A DNA stretch of 64,000 nt. It comes from Sipunculus nudus. Its lineage: Eukaryota; Annelida; Sipuncula; Golfingiida; Sipunculidae. The stretch spans positions 40,055,558 to 40,119,557 of the forward strand of contig CM049310.1 in assembly GCA_026874595.1 (NCBI GenBank). Direction: 5' to 3'. Both the position numbers and the translations under genes were made by a program. Below, piece by piece: positions 1 through 11,286 of the stretch. Below the pieces are notes generated by a model. The model was given only the letters and a program-made list of their open reading frames with translations. It was not told where the DNA came from and searched no databases. Every line of letters starts with the position of its first letter. Position 1 is the first letter of the stretch.

Positions 1-315
1 CGCACCCTTTGCTCCATCCAGCCCGCGCTGTCACCCGCGGAGCTCTCGGATCTGTATACTCAGCCGTTCACGGGATTTCTCCTCTTCAGGGGTCATCTCT
101 CCTGCGTGTATGAGGCTGCCCTGGAGCGTTCAGATCATCAGGCCCGCCTCCGGTCGGCGCCTCCTCCGCCCTCACAGGCGTCTCGCCCTTACCGATCCCG
201 TACTGCTCCTGTGCGGGCTCCGGCTGCTAGCCACTTGGTGGCTCCCGGACGCCCGAGCAGCCAAACCTCCTCCTTTCGGGGTAAATCCGCTCGGAGGGGT
301 AGTGGCCGTAAGTGA
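1..315 (+). pseudogene. gag-like C-terminal fragment of the DIRS element
   Basis: Frame 1 is open from the first base of the window to a TGA at 313-315. The tail is rich in Pro, Ser, Ala and Arg and ends basic (SARRGSGRK). DIRS elements have a gag-like ORF directly before the RT ORF, so position and composition fit. No zinc knuckle or other recognisable domain is visible. The start lies outside the window. The identification rests on position. Confidence 0.45.
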
Positions 316-479
316 CTCACCAGGTCCGGCCGGCGGCTGCCTTCAGACCTGTTATCCGGCCTGGATGTGTATCACCTCGCATTCACTAGTTTTAAGCACC
401 ATTCGTTTCGGTTTTAGAATTTCGTTTTTCACCCCTCCGCCCCGCACGGCGTTTCCATTCGTTACTCCCCCGCCCAGGG

Positions 480-1610
480 ATCCGGGCAAGGGTCTCGCGC
501 TGGAAAATGCCATTCGGTCCCTTCTCCTGAAGGAAGCCATTGTCCTGGTCGATCCCGGAACTCCCGGTTTTTATTCCCGCATCTTTCTTGTACTCAAGCC
601 ACACGGGCAGTGGCGCCTGATTATCGATCTGCAGCGTCTCAATGCCGTTCGGGATCAGTATTGCGCCCTGGATCTTTACGATCCTTGTTCATGCTGTGAC
701 CACTTACCTCCGGTCAGTCGGGTATCAGTCCTCCCGTACTTGGACGACTGGCTCGTTCACGCCCCTTCTCGCAATCTACTTCTCCACCACCGTGCCCTCA
801 TGCTTTCCCTTCTTCGCGATCTGGGCTTTCTGGTCAATGTCCAGAAGACCATTCAGTTTCTGGGCGTGGTCCTGAATTTTTCAGTCTGCACCGGCGGATC
901 CGCTCCCTTCTGTCGGCTTGTCGTGTCAGCTCCCATCTGGCGGCTTCCTTACACGGTTCTCCCAACTGGGCGGCCACGTTCGTCCCTATGGGCCGCCTGT
1001 TCCTCAGCCCAGTGCAGTCGCTCCTGCGCTCCGCGCATCTCCTGGGTTTGGCGTCTCAGCATACGGCGATTCTCCCTGCCCACCAGGCATGGCGGGCCCT
1101 CTACCCCTGGCTCTGGCTGTCTTTTCTCCTTCACGGTATTCCGTTTGCGCAGACAGTCGCCTTTACGATCTTTACCGACGCGTATCGGAAGAGCTGGGGT
1201 GCCCACCTGGCCGATCTTCGGATTTCCGGCCTCTGGTCGCCTCAGGAACGTCTGCTCCATATCAATATTCTGGAGCTCTGAGCAGTCCGTCGTGCCCTTG
1301 AACGCTGGCCTCCGCGCTTCCTCGCGAGTCATGTTCTGGTCATGACAGACAACACGACGGTTCTTGCATATATCAACAGGTGGGGCGGCACTCGGTCTCC
1401 CTCGCTTCTGCCGGATACTTATCGCCTGTCAATCTGTGTTTCCCTCTCAGTATTACACTTCAGGCTCGTCATGTCCGCGGCGCCGTGAACGTCCTCGCCG
1501 ACGCTCTTTCCCAGGATCGCCTCGGTACCCTCACAGCCGTTTCTCTCCCTCCGCCAGTTCTCCAGGGGATCTTCGGCGCTTTAGGGGACTCCGGATTTCG
1601 ACCTGTTTGA
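480..1610 (+). pseudogene. reverse transcriptase / RNase H of the DIRS element, disrupted
   Basis: The RT fingers are visible in frame 2 (VLKPHGQWRLIIDLQRLN, ending near 640). The next recognisable block, FGISIAPWIFT, is in frame 3 from about 645. The catalytic YLDD box is back in frame 2 at 737-748. In related RTs a stretch of many tens of residues, including the first catalytic Asp, separates the fingers from the FGISIAP block. Here they abut, so an internal deletion with a frame change is inferred at about 640, and a further frameshift between about 725 and 735. RNase H pieces follow in different frames: MTDNTTVLAYINRWGG near 1342 (frame 1) and HVRGAVNVLADALS near 1470-1510 (frame 3). No functional polymerase can be made. 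Confidence 0.85.
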
Positions 1611-1652
1611 ATTTCCGAACCCTCCTCCCCTCGTTCCGTCCGGTCCACGGCC

Positions 1653-3080
1653 ATGCCGCCCTTGCGTCCTTCTCCCGGACCCGCCCCTGTCCGCCTGGAC
1701 CGGCCAGTTCTTGTAAAGGTTCCCGGCCCCGGCTCTGATCCCGCGGCTACTCCTGCGTCTCTCGGCAGGGCCTCTCATGGGCCTCCTCCTTATTGTCCCG
1801 TTTCATCCTGCGGCTCCGTGGTTTCCTCGGTGCAGTTCGTTTCTCGTCTGTCCGCCCATTCTCCTGCCGCTGTCGGTCGATCTTCCACTTTGTTCTCGCG
1901 CTGTTCGGTCGTACCCTCTGAGCGCTTTCTTACTGTCGTCCGATCGCTCAAAGATCAGGGGTTTTCAACACCAGTTGCGGCTCTTGCAGCGGCTCCCCGT
2001 CGCCGATCTTCCGACTGTGTGTATGACTCCCGCTGGCTCATCTTCTCTCGATGGGCCAGGGAGCGTCATATAGTTCCGCTGGATCCGCCAGTCCAGTCAC
2101 TCCTTGATTTCCTACTGCATTTATTACAGAATAAACGTTTATCCTTCCCCACTATTCGCAGCTATCGGGCGGCTCTTCTTTCAGAGCTTCGCCCCCTCCG
2201 TCGGGATTCGGTTCTCCGTCATCCCGTCGTTTCGGATTTTCTCCAGTGGGTCCGCGCTCGTTAGTCCCGCCCAAGGTACGTGGTTCCTTCTTGGCGCCTT
2301 GACGTGGTACTCTGGCACCTCTGCAGAGCTCCTTATGAGCCGCTCCGCTCTGCACATTTGCTCCATCTGTCGCGTAAGACGGCCTTCCTCCTGGCGCTCG
2401 CCAGTGCTGGCTGTCATGCTGAGCTTCATGCTCTCATGGCCGATCCTAAATTTTCTCAAATTGCGGCTGACGGTTCGTCAGCGGACTTTCACTTTCCTCC
2501 AGACTTTTATCGTAAATCGCAGTCTTACGATGACCCCGCAATTTTGTGGCTCGTTCCTGCCCTGCCTAATGGCCGGTACAGGTTCGGCGCCACGATTTGC
2601 CCCGTCCGGGCCTTAAGGTACTATCTTAAGGCTACCAAATCTCTCCGGGGGGGCCGTAAGAAACTTTTTATTTCTTCCAAATTGGGTGCAGCCGATAAAG
2701 AAATAAGTCCTATTACTATCAGTAACTGGATAAAGGCTGCTATCATCGCCGCCCATGACTCTTTACGTCCGGCTGACCTCCAGTCCTTCCATGTCACGGC
2801 TCATGAGGTCAGGGCTATAGCCTCCTCCTTCGCTCACCTTTCAGGCGTGTCTCCTGCCGCGCTGGTCAAAATGGGTATCTGGAAGTCCCCTTCCACGTTC
2901 ACTCAATTTTACCTCAAGGACGTCCGCCTGAAGGGCTCTGGCCTCTATGCCATGGGTCCCGTGGTTGCCGCCGGCACTGTCGTTAACGTCACCTGCACAG
3001 CTTCCTCGACGTCTACTCAGGTTCGGCCCGCTACCTGCCTGCCGACGTCGTCTTCTGCTGTGGTTTCTACTACTTGCTGA
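1653..3080 (+). pseudogene. tyrosine recombinase of the DIRS element, one stop codon and lost box I Arg
   Basis: Frame 3 is open from 1653 to 3080 apart from one TAG at 2262-2264. The N-terminal half (about 1940-2260) resembles a SAM-like core-binding domain. The C-terminal half is the phage-integrase-type catalytic domain. It has HEVR (His 2802-2804, Arg 2811-2813), giving the HxxR pair, and the nucleophile Tyr at 2910-2912 in the QFYLKD context. The first catalytic Arg, expected just before AELHAL, is absent: codons TGT (2412) and CAT (2415) stand there. Each is one CpG transition from CGT. The premature stop and the lost Arg both indicate an inactive enzyme. Confidence 0.85.
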
Positions 3081-3183
3081 CCGCATTCTCTTCATCCTCG
3101 TTGTTCCAGGTCAGTATCTCCCTCCCCATGGTTTATCTGTTTCTTCTCATTAATGCAGAAAACGCTCACATCGATGTTTACGT

Positions 3184-3513
3184 AATAAAACCCCCCATTC
3201 CCCTCCCCATGAATGGTGGTTTTGTTAGTAAACGGATGTTTTTCTGTATTACAATCATCTCTCCCTCCCCCGATACTTCCTACCTCGCCCTCGAATAAGT
3301 GTCTCTACCAAAACGAGGCATGACCTAGATACCGAGAATGAGGCGGAAGTGGGCGATGATAGGTCTACTCAGGGAAAATTTTATAAGTGGGGCTTCTGGC
3401 GTGTGAATGCTAACAGAGAATATTCTCTCATTAATACAGAAAAGCTCACATCCGTTTACTAACAAAACCACCATTCACGGGGAGGGGAATGGGGGGTTTT
3501 ACTCCAGGTAATA
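3184..3513. repeat. inverted repeat / internal complementary region at the 3' end of the DIRS element
   Basis: The arm at 3184-3256 is matched in reverse complement by 3430-3513. The match covers GAATGGTGGTTTTGTTAGTA with its flanks and the C-rich block AACCCCCCATTCCCCTCCCC. About 175 bp separate the arms. A direct copy of the outer part (TCTCATTAAT...CTCACATC) also occurs at about 3145-3171 and 3424-3452. DIRS elements carry inverted terminal repeats plus an internal complementary region used to build a circular intermediate; this block fits that region plus the right terminus. Confidence 0.75.
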
Positions 3514-3909
3514 AATCTAAAAAAAAAAATGCCAGAAAATGGCTTTCATCTTTTTTCCTGCCTGCTTACTGCCAGCCAATCAGTACTGGTACAGATAAAA
3601 TTTATTTTAGCCAGCCTTGAAACTTATAAAAATTAATGAATTGTCAGTGTAGATGTCTAGGTAATATATGAATAAGAAATTTTATCTGTGTAACACTGTA
3701 AGATAACTAAGAATGTTCTTGCCTCTAACATCCATGTGACAGATTAAGGTTTTCACAGTACCATCATATAATAAAAAATAAATGAGCATGCATACAAAAA
3801 GTATATGGTTAATAAGGTCCAGTGTTTATATATCATGTTTTAGATCAAATAATGTTTGAACTATAGCATACAGGGGAATCTGTGTGACAGACCAGTCTTA
3901 TAGTGTACC
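3514..3909. other. AT-rich DNA between the DIRS element and the exon-derived repeat; no gene seen
   Basis: The stretch is AT-rich with no recognisable coding, RNA or repeat feature. It is probably MBOAT intron or 5' flanking sequence. Confidence 0.5.
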
Positions 3910-4371
3910 AAAAGTTTCTGTTATTTTACCTCCATTGCTCTACTGTTTTGTGTTTTATTTACAGACAGGTGTTCCATTTATTGGGCCAAGCATTTCTGTT
4001 ATTTTACCTTCATTGCTCAACAGTTTTGTGTGTTATATTTACAATCAGGTGTTCCACCTTTTGGGCCAAGCATTTCTGTTATTTTACATTCATTTCACTT
4101 CTGTTTTGTGTGTTTCACCTGTTGGGCCAAGAGTTTCTGTTATTTTACCTCCATTGCTCTACTGTTTTGTGTTTTATTTACAGTCAGGTGTTCCATTTAT
4201 TGGGCCAAGCATTTCTGTTATTTTACCTTCATTGCTCTACTGTTTTGTGTGTTTTTTTTACAGTCAGGTGTTCCACCTGTTTGGCCAAGCATTTCTATTA
4301 TTTCACCTCCATTGCTCTACTGTTTTGTGTTTTATTTACAGTCAGGTGTTCCACCTGTTGGGCCAAGCATT
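3910..4371 (+). repeat. ~79-bp tandem repeat containing the MBOAT splice acceptor and exon start
   Basis: About six units lie head to tail, starting near 3915, 3994, 4073, 4135, 4213 and 4292; the unit at 4073 is shortened to about 62 bp. Each unit holds TTTTATTTACAG, about 30 bases equal to the start of the real exon (ending GGGCCAAGCATT), and an intronic filler that begins TCTGTTATTTTACC. The last unit runs directly into the true exon at 4342. At least three upstream copies (AG at 3963-3964, 4182-4183 and 4262-4263) keep an intact acceptor, while the one near 4052 has lost it (ACAA). The long open frames across this array are products of the repeat. Confidence 0.9.
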
Positions 4372-4419
4372 CCTCTCACACATCATCACCAGGTATGGGC
4401 CGCAGCAATACGCTCACCT
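4342..4419 (+). CDS. first visible MBOAT exon
   Basis: The acceptor is TTTATTTACAG (AG at 4340-4341) and the donor CCT|GTAAGT follows 4419. Read in frame it gives QVFHLLGQAFLSHIITRYGP, then QQYAHL. This corresponds to the transmembrane segment before the conserved IYDYG motif of the next exon. The final CT joins the G of 13623 to make CTG. Its first 30 bases are the part duplicated in the tandem repeat just upstream. Confidence 0.82.
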
Positions 4420-7400
4420 GTAAGTTAAGTCTTCATTTACATGTTAACTTCCTTATGAATATTTGTAAACTTTAAAGTCTATCATTGTTATGATATTGCT
4501 GACCTGCAGTATAATTACTAGAATTTTACCTTAATCTAACTTTTTTTGTTAATATTTGTTTTATAATTATTATCAGAAATAACAATAAAATAATAATTAG
4601 TATTATTCCAGAGCACTTGTGAGTGCAAATCTAAAATGTCAAAAATGTAAAATTAACCGAACAATAAAGGTTTCAACCGTATGGAAGTCTTCAAAGGCGA
4701 ACACTTTATTCTTAGATTATTCAATATTTAATGGATTTATGGTTAATTTAGATAAAGGTTGTTGTCTATTTAAAACTAAGGCTGAAAACAAAACCTTTTT
4801 ATATGTACACTGTTTAGTGAGATTTTGCTTCATTGTAATTGATGATTTGGCATTGGAATGAGATTTCTACCATTGTCATATTAGGAAAAATAATGTGGCA
4901 TCATCAGTGCTCTTAAAGTACCCTTTAGTTTTTAAATATTTTATATAAATTTGACCCTTTTGCTTGATTTGTTTTATACTCATTCTTAAATCAAACTGAC
5001 AGGATTAGTAATGCTGTCAGGCTGAATGGACTCTCTGTATCAGGCTTGACCAGCCTGCTTATACAGCTTTTGAACTTGGCTGACTGTTGATGATAACATA
5101 AAATATTCATTCTAAAATGGCCTGTACATCACGGGCTGGCACAGTGTCAGCTTGCATGCTCTGTGATTAGCTCTTGTAGCAGCCTGATCCCCCCTGATAA
5201 AAAAAGAATATTGCCAAAATGCAAATTGTTGCCAAATGGTATCAGTTGTTGTGTTATTTAGTTTAATAGGTGCTAATGATTTTATAACCTCAGCAAATTT
5301 ATTTTGACAGGGGTTTTATTGCCACCCATATTGTCTGTCTTTCTCAATTTTTTTTTTGGTCATATTTATGTGTAGCTCCATATCCTGTATGTGGCAGTGG
5401 CACTACAGGTCTATTGAATGAGGATATAGGGAACCATTTGATAAGAATGATATATAATTAGTTTAAACACCAAGAATTTAAGTTTTATATACCTAGAAGA
5501 CCCTAGCAGTGATTGTACTGGGGACCTTCAGGTCTGATGGTTGATACCTTAACCATCACACCTATGTCCTTCAGCACCAAATGGGTGTGGGTTCTGCACC
5601 CCCCCCCCCCCCCCTATCACCTTTGACTTCTCTCTTGGTTCCATGGTTGAGTGGCAAGGTTTGCTGGGTACCTCTTTTGTATCTACTTTCCACAGGTTTG
5701 GATTACATGGCATCATTGAATTTATAACTTCTTAAGCTATCACTCCATCTTTCCAAATTCTATTTAAAACTAGTCCAAGTATTTATCAAAACCACTTATT
5801 TACTGTTCCTGGATGTGCGTATGTCTTTCTACAAGATGCTCAGTCCTCTACCGTGGGAAGGAAGACTACCATAAAGGCTCACTTGCATGTGTATCAGCAT
5901 CCATCTGCACTCTTCTTTACCAAATGTCTCTGAAACCCATTCTGCTTTCTTCACTGAATTTTGCAGGCATCCTCATCACATGACTAACACATGTCACATG
6001 ACACCACCTCTGTCAACTACTTCCTGCAGTCCAAAATGGTCTTTCCCACTTTCCTTCAGATAAATCAATAAATCAGAACACTTTAGCCTTAAAATCATGT
6101 ACAAGGAATTATTGGTGCCAAGGTAATTAAATGAACACTAAATGGAATTGACTTATTTTAAAATGTTTCTCCTGGATTTTGTATTTTCCTGGAAAGGAAA
6201 CGCTACAGTTTCAAGTCTTAGCATTTCTGGTGCACAAACTGTTACCTTTTATCTCATGAACCACTGCACCAATCATTACAAAATTTTGCAGACATATTGA
6301 TCAGATGACTGCTATGTGATTTTCTGCCGCAGATCTTTGGGGCACTTACTGTCAATAAACATGAAAATATTACTTAAAACAAGAAAGCTGTCACCATCAT
6401 CATTTATATAATGAAATTCTGATTTTTCTTGACATTTTTTTTTTAATTCTTGCATTATATGCTTTAAATTAATTTTCATTTTAAAATGGATCTGCATTTA
6501 TTGTAACCGTACTTGCCTGCCCTAGCAAGACAAAAGGTTCAGACAGCCAGTGGATATTTGAGACTGATCAATAATTGTTTCTGCAACAACACAAATTATG
6601 TCATGAGATGCCAAGTTAATCCATTATTCTCTTTATCACTGAACAACAGATGTACTAGGAGCAAACGTTAGTATAGTTATATAGGTCTGTCTTTATTTCT
6701 GCAGTAAAAGTAAATCCAGCAACAGGCAGGCCCAAGTGGTATAGATGAAACTCTCCCCAGTCACATTGCGCCCCCATCCTAAGTCATTCCCCCAGGTTAA
6801 CATCACCAGACACCCTCTGAAGTGGTTATATATTAACCCTTTTGCCCCAGTGATAAGGTTAACAAAACCCAAACCCCTCTCTTCTTTTTCTACCCTTCTT
6901 AAAAAAATGATAAAATTGTAATGCATATCTGCTGCTTTGATACAAAATGCTTCAGCCAGTGCCAGCTTTTTATAGCATTAACCCCAAATTAATGATATTT
7001 TCCTTCTTCAAAACCCAGATGTTTAAAGAATGACACAAATATGTAGGTGTGATTACTAAGTGTTTGCCTCATTGTGATCATTCATGGCTGTCATTTCAAT
7101 ACAGACATGCAGATTACAGAAATAATTATCAAACATCCACATTTAGCCTTAAGCTGTGTTTCCATTCATCCGTAAATCTCGTACATCTCATACACAAAAA
7201 ATCGGATCCCTCTTTTTAAGATGAACTGTTTCCATATGTACGTTTTATAATGCTCCGCTTGTGTATCCGCAAAAACGGATCGGTGAGTGATTCATCTGTT
7301 TTGCGGATGGCAAAAATGCCTATATTTCCCAACAGTCCCCCGGCGCCAGATGTGATGAGACATATTGACCTTCTTCTTGCCAGTCGTCCTTGCAGTTTCA

Positions 7401-10400
7401 AAAGAGGCACGTGAAAGGGTACCGCAAGAAAAACGTACGTACTTATGGAAACAGTTTTTGCGGACTGCGTGCTATGGAACGTACATACATCTTTTGCGGA
7501 TACGTTTCTTGCGGCTACATGGAAACACAGCTTTATTAAAACCCCTCATAGTGAGTTCTGTCTTCACTCATATAAGAACATCCCCAGAATATTCCTTCAG
7601 TGCAATAAATGAATTATTTCTGTATGTTTTGTACACAGACATGCAGATTGTCAGACCGACATTTCAAAGAGTTCAAAGATGCCTTTATCTAACTTTATTG
7701 CATGAAGGTAAATTGATAGTATACTTGACAACCCATCTTTTATTATAATAAAAAACTTGTATTTGTTAAAATAAAATGATCAAGGAACTGAAAATAACCT
7801 TGTTTTACTAACACAAATATAGGGTTGTATGTATGTAATATGAACACGACATGAAAAGTGATTATATTGAATAATAAAATTCATACTTTGCCACCTCCAA
7901 ATGAGGACAAAAACTGTTTGTCTACAGAGTCACAAAAGGGACACCAATTGTTCTATAAATAGTATAAAAATTATATGCATGTGACTTTTCCGATGTAATT
8001 TGCACTCTGTACGCACCGCAGAGCATGAATTGAGTGGTCACCCTGACCTAGTGGGTCTCATTAGAGAGACAGTGTCTTGTTTGTCTGGGTTAATGGCAAT
8101 TTAACATGTGTGGTGACTGATGACATATGGTTCCTTCTTATGATGAACGAGCCACTTTTACCGCAGACACCCAAGTGTTTTTTTTATAAAGACCAAAAAG
8201 TGTCATATTTCATGCTTAAAGGACTTTTTTTCATGTTCACATGTAAAACCATGTTTATTTTATGCATTAAAATATCACTGCAAAAAAAAACAAACATATG
8301 TATAAAGAACTACTAGGAATTAAATCAGATGCCAGTTTGTGTTGTTAAAATGATTTTATGATATAGGATTCGGTGTAAACATAAATCTCTTTGAACTTTA
8401 TATGTGAACTGGTCTGCAAATGCAGGGCACCTGGGAGTTATTAAAACTGATATTTTGTCCTTTGAACCTAGAATTATCTGAGTATATTTCCTGTACATGT
8501 AAAATGTACAGTATTTCCTAGCATCGTGTGACCTCATAAAAACCTTTGTATTTGAAAGATAAACATCTTGGCTGTGCATATGATATAATGCATGTAAAAA
8601 CTGAAATATTCACTTTTATCAACTTATAAGTGCCATTTTTATGTTATTGTACCTCAGAAATTTTTAGCTCAGCTGACTATAAGTCATCTGAGCTATAGTT
8701 GTGGTCCATTGTCTGTCATCCGTCCGTCTGTCTGTCCGTCCGTCCGGATGTCCGTCCGTAAGACTGGCACGTTTCGACACCCTTGGACCAACAAATCTGA
8801 AATTCGGCATACAGTTAGATGTCCCCAAAATCTCCTACCATGCCAAAATTTGGGTCAATATTTGGGAAAAAACTCAATTTTTTAATAGAAATCTATTTTC
8901 ACACTTCAGGACTGCCTAATATCAAAACCACTCATCTGGTTTTCTTCATTTTTACCATAAATATTCCTCTATATGGTTCCTATGTACATGCCAGAAATTA
9001 AGTCAGTATTATATAATTTAAAATAGTTATGGGCCCAAACATAATGGACTTTGTAAAAAAATGAGGAAAGATATTTTGTCACTTAAGACCAAAAGTGTTA
9101 AAGGTAGGAATTTTTTTTCAGTAATACTACTTTTAATAATCAAAATTTAATTGTATACCAAAAATTAGATCAAAATCTGTTAAATTTTTTTTTTAATATT
9201 GGCAAAAATATAAAATTGGTACCTTAAATTTTGCCCAAGTTTGACCATGGCACGTTTTTTTCCTGTAACTGGTGTGAATTTAATTTTCAAAGCATGTTTT
9301 TGTTACCATTTCAACTGTTAAAACAAAAAAATTGAAACCAGTTGATCCAAAACTGTAGCTTTTATTCAAGTTTTCAAGCACCATGTCACATATTGTTTAC
9401 ATCAAGCTAGTTCACTAGAGCTCAGCTCCCCAGCTTCAGCTCTAAGTTCCTTAAATTTTGCATACAGTGAGATGTCCCCCAAATCCTCTACCATACTAAA
9501 AGTTTGGTCACTAGGACTGCATTCCTTCGAGATATTAAGAAAAAACTTCATTTTTCCATTGGAACCCCATTATTACACTTTAAGATTGCCTAATATCAAA
9601 ACCACTGATCTGACTTTGATCATATATAATATACATATTTTTCTATACATTCGCTATGCATATGCCAGAAATGGTGTCAGTATTGTGTAATTGTTTTAAG
9701 TTCTAGGCCCAAACATAATGCACTTTGTAAAAAAACAAGAAATATATTTACTCTCTTAACATGAAAATTGCTGAAGGTAGACATTTTTTGCCAGGGATAT
9801 AACATTATTTAATCAAAATTCAATTGTATTCCCAAAATTAGTTCTAAATTTTTCAAATTTTATAAGTTATTAGCATAAATATAAAATCAGTACCTTAAAT
9901 TTTGCCCAACTTTGGCCATGGCATGTTTTTTCCCTGTAAGCACTGTTGATTTAATTTTCATATCTTGCACACGTAAGGATTTTAGCTTCTAAATTCTAAA
10001 GTTATAAAAGGAATTGGTCAAAAACTAGCTTTTATGAAAGTTTTTATGAGACCATATCACACCTTGGCTGTACTGAAGCCCCTCTTTTATGTCCCCACAT
10101 TGACCTTTCAGGCCAATTATGCATGCTTGAAGTGAGGCACTCTGCAGCCAGCCAGCTCTTGGGTGGCTTCAACTGGATCTAACTGTCCAACCCCCTCCAC
10201 TAGTATTTGTTTAGGCCATAAACATAACAATAAACTTTTTTTTTAATTCTTGGTTTATGATAAGAACTTAAAAAAATAAATGGAAAAGGAACTTATAGTT
10301 AATGAGTTACAGGGGATTACCTTGCAATTACTGATCATTTATGGATCTTCCATGGATGGCCAGAATTGTATTTCAAATGACACCATGCAGTCAACATTGG

Positions 10401-11235
10401 GTATTTTTCATTTCAACCATAAAAATGAAAAATAAATAATTAAAATAAATTGTTGTTTACTATTAGGGATTATATGAAGCAAGATAATGATAGACAAGGA
10501 TGCAGTTGATTATATTAAATTAATCTAAATTTCCAGGTTTTTTCCAGGTGTTTAACTTGTTGGTTTATATTTATTACAAAATTAAAATAATAAATAAATA
10601 TGTCAAAAATTTTAAATATTACTCAGACAAGTGCTCATTAAAGATTTTAATTTGTTTGACTTATAACTCATGGTTGTATCAGTTGTTACATGATACTGGC
10701 TAAATAATCAAAATTTATATTACTGGTCCTTTATTTCAGTTCATAAAATTAAACATTCCCAACTCCAGTTTGCTCCTGGTATGATATATTGGGTGTTTTG
10801 ATCCTTGGATTAATTTTAACACATGTATTAGTTTTATAGCTGAGAATACTTTTCTTTTTTTCCTGATACCATTTAAAAAAATATAAATATTCAAATTTTT
10901 CCTGTTCGTGCTGTGGATTTAATTTTCACAGCATGTTCACATTAACATTTCATCTGTTAAATTCTGAAATTTGAAACCAATTGATCAAAAACTGTAGATT
11001 TTATTCAAGTTTCCAGGTACCATGTCTTCATTGTTTACATCAGATCAGTATAAATGCAGTGTATTGGGCAGTTACATAACACCTTCAGGTCTGACCTACT
11101 GCCACTGTGAGTGTCTGGGTCAGGCTGGGTTAGGCAGTAATTACCAGAGAGCCTCTCTTTCTCTCTCTCTCTGGCAGTCTAGGTCTCTCTTTCTCTCCCT
11201 CTCCTCTGCTTTTTCTCTTTCTTTCTCTATCTTTC

Positions 11236-11286
<51 letters not shown>

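Larger units (their letters stand above)
1..3513 (+). mobile_element. DIRS-like tyrosine-recombinase retrotransposon, 5' end outside the window, inactive
   Basis: In order, the stretch contains a gag-like tail, reverse transcriptase pieces with a YLDDW motif, an RNase H end with an ADALS motif, a tyrosine recombinase, and a complex inverted repeat. That order and the recombinase in place of a DDE integrase are diagnostic of DIRS elements, which integrate as circles rather than by cut-and-join. The element is clearly richer in G+C than the flanking DNA, which falls to AT-rich from about 3520 on. All coding parts are damaged, so this is an old copy. It lies upstream of, or in an early intron of, the MBOAT gene that follows on the same strand. 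Confidence 0.88.

Noticed and set aside
3884-4475. Overlapping open frames of 130-190 codons
   Set aside because: They are translations of the 79-bp exon-derived tandem repeat; only the last 78 bases (4342-4419) are a true exon.
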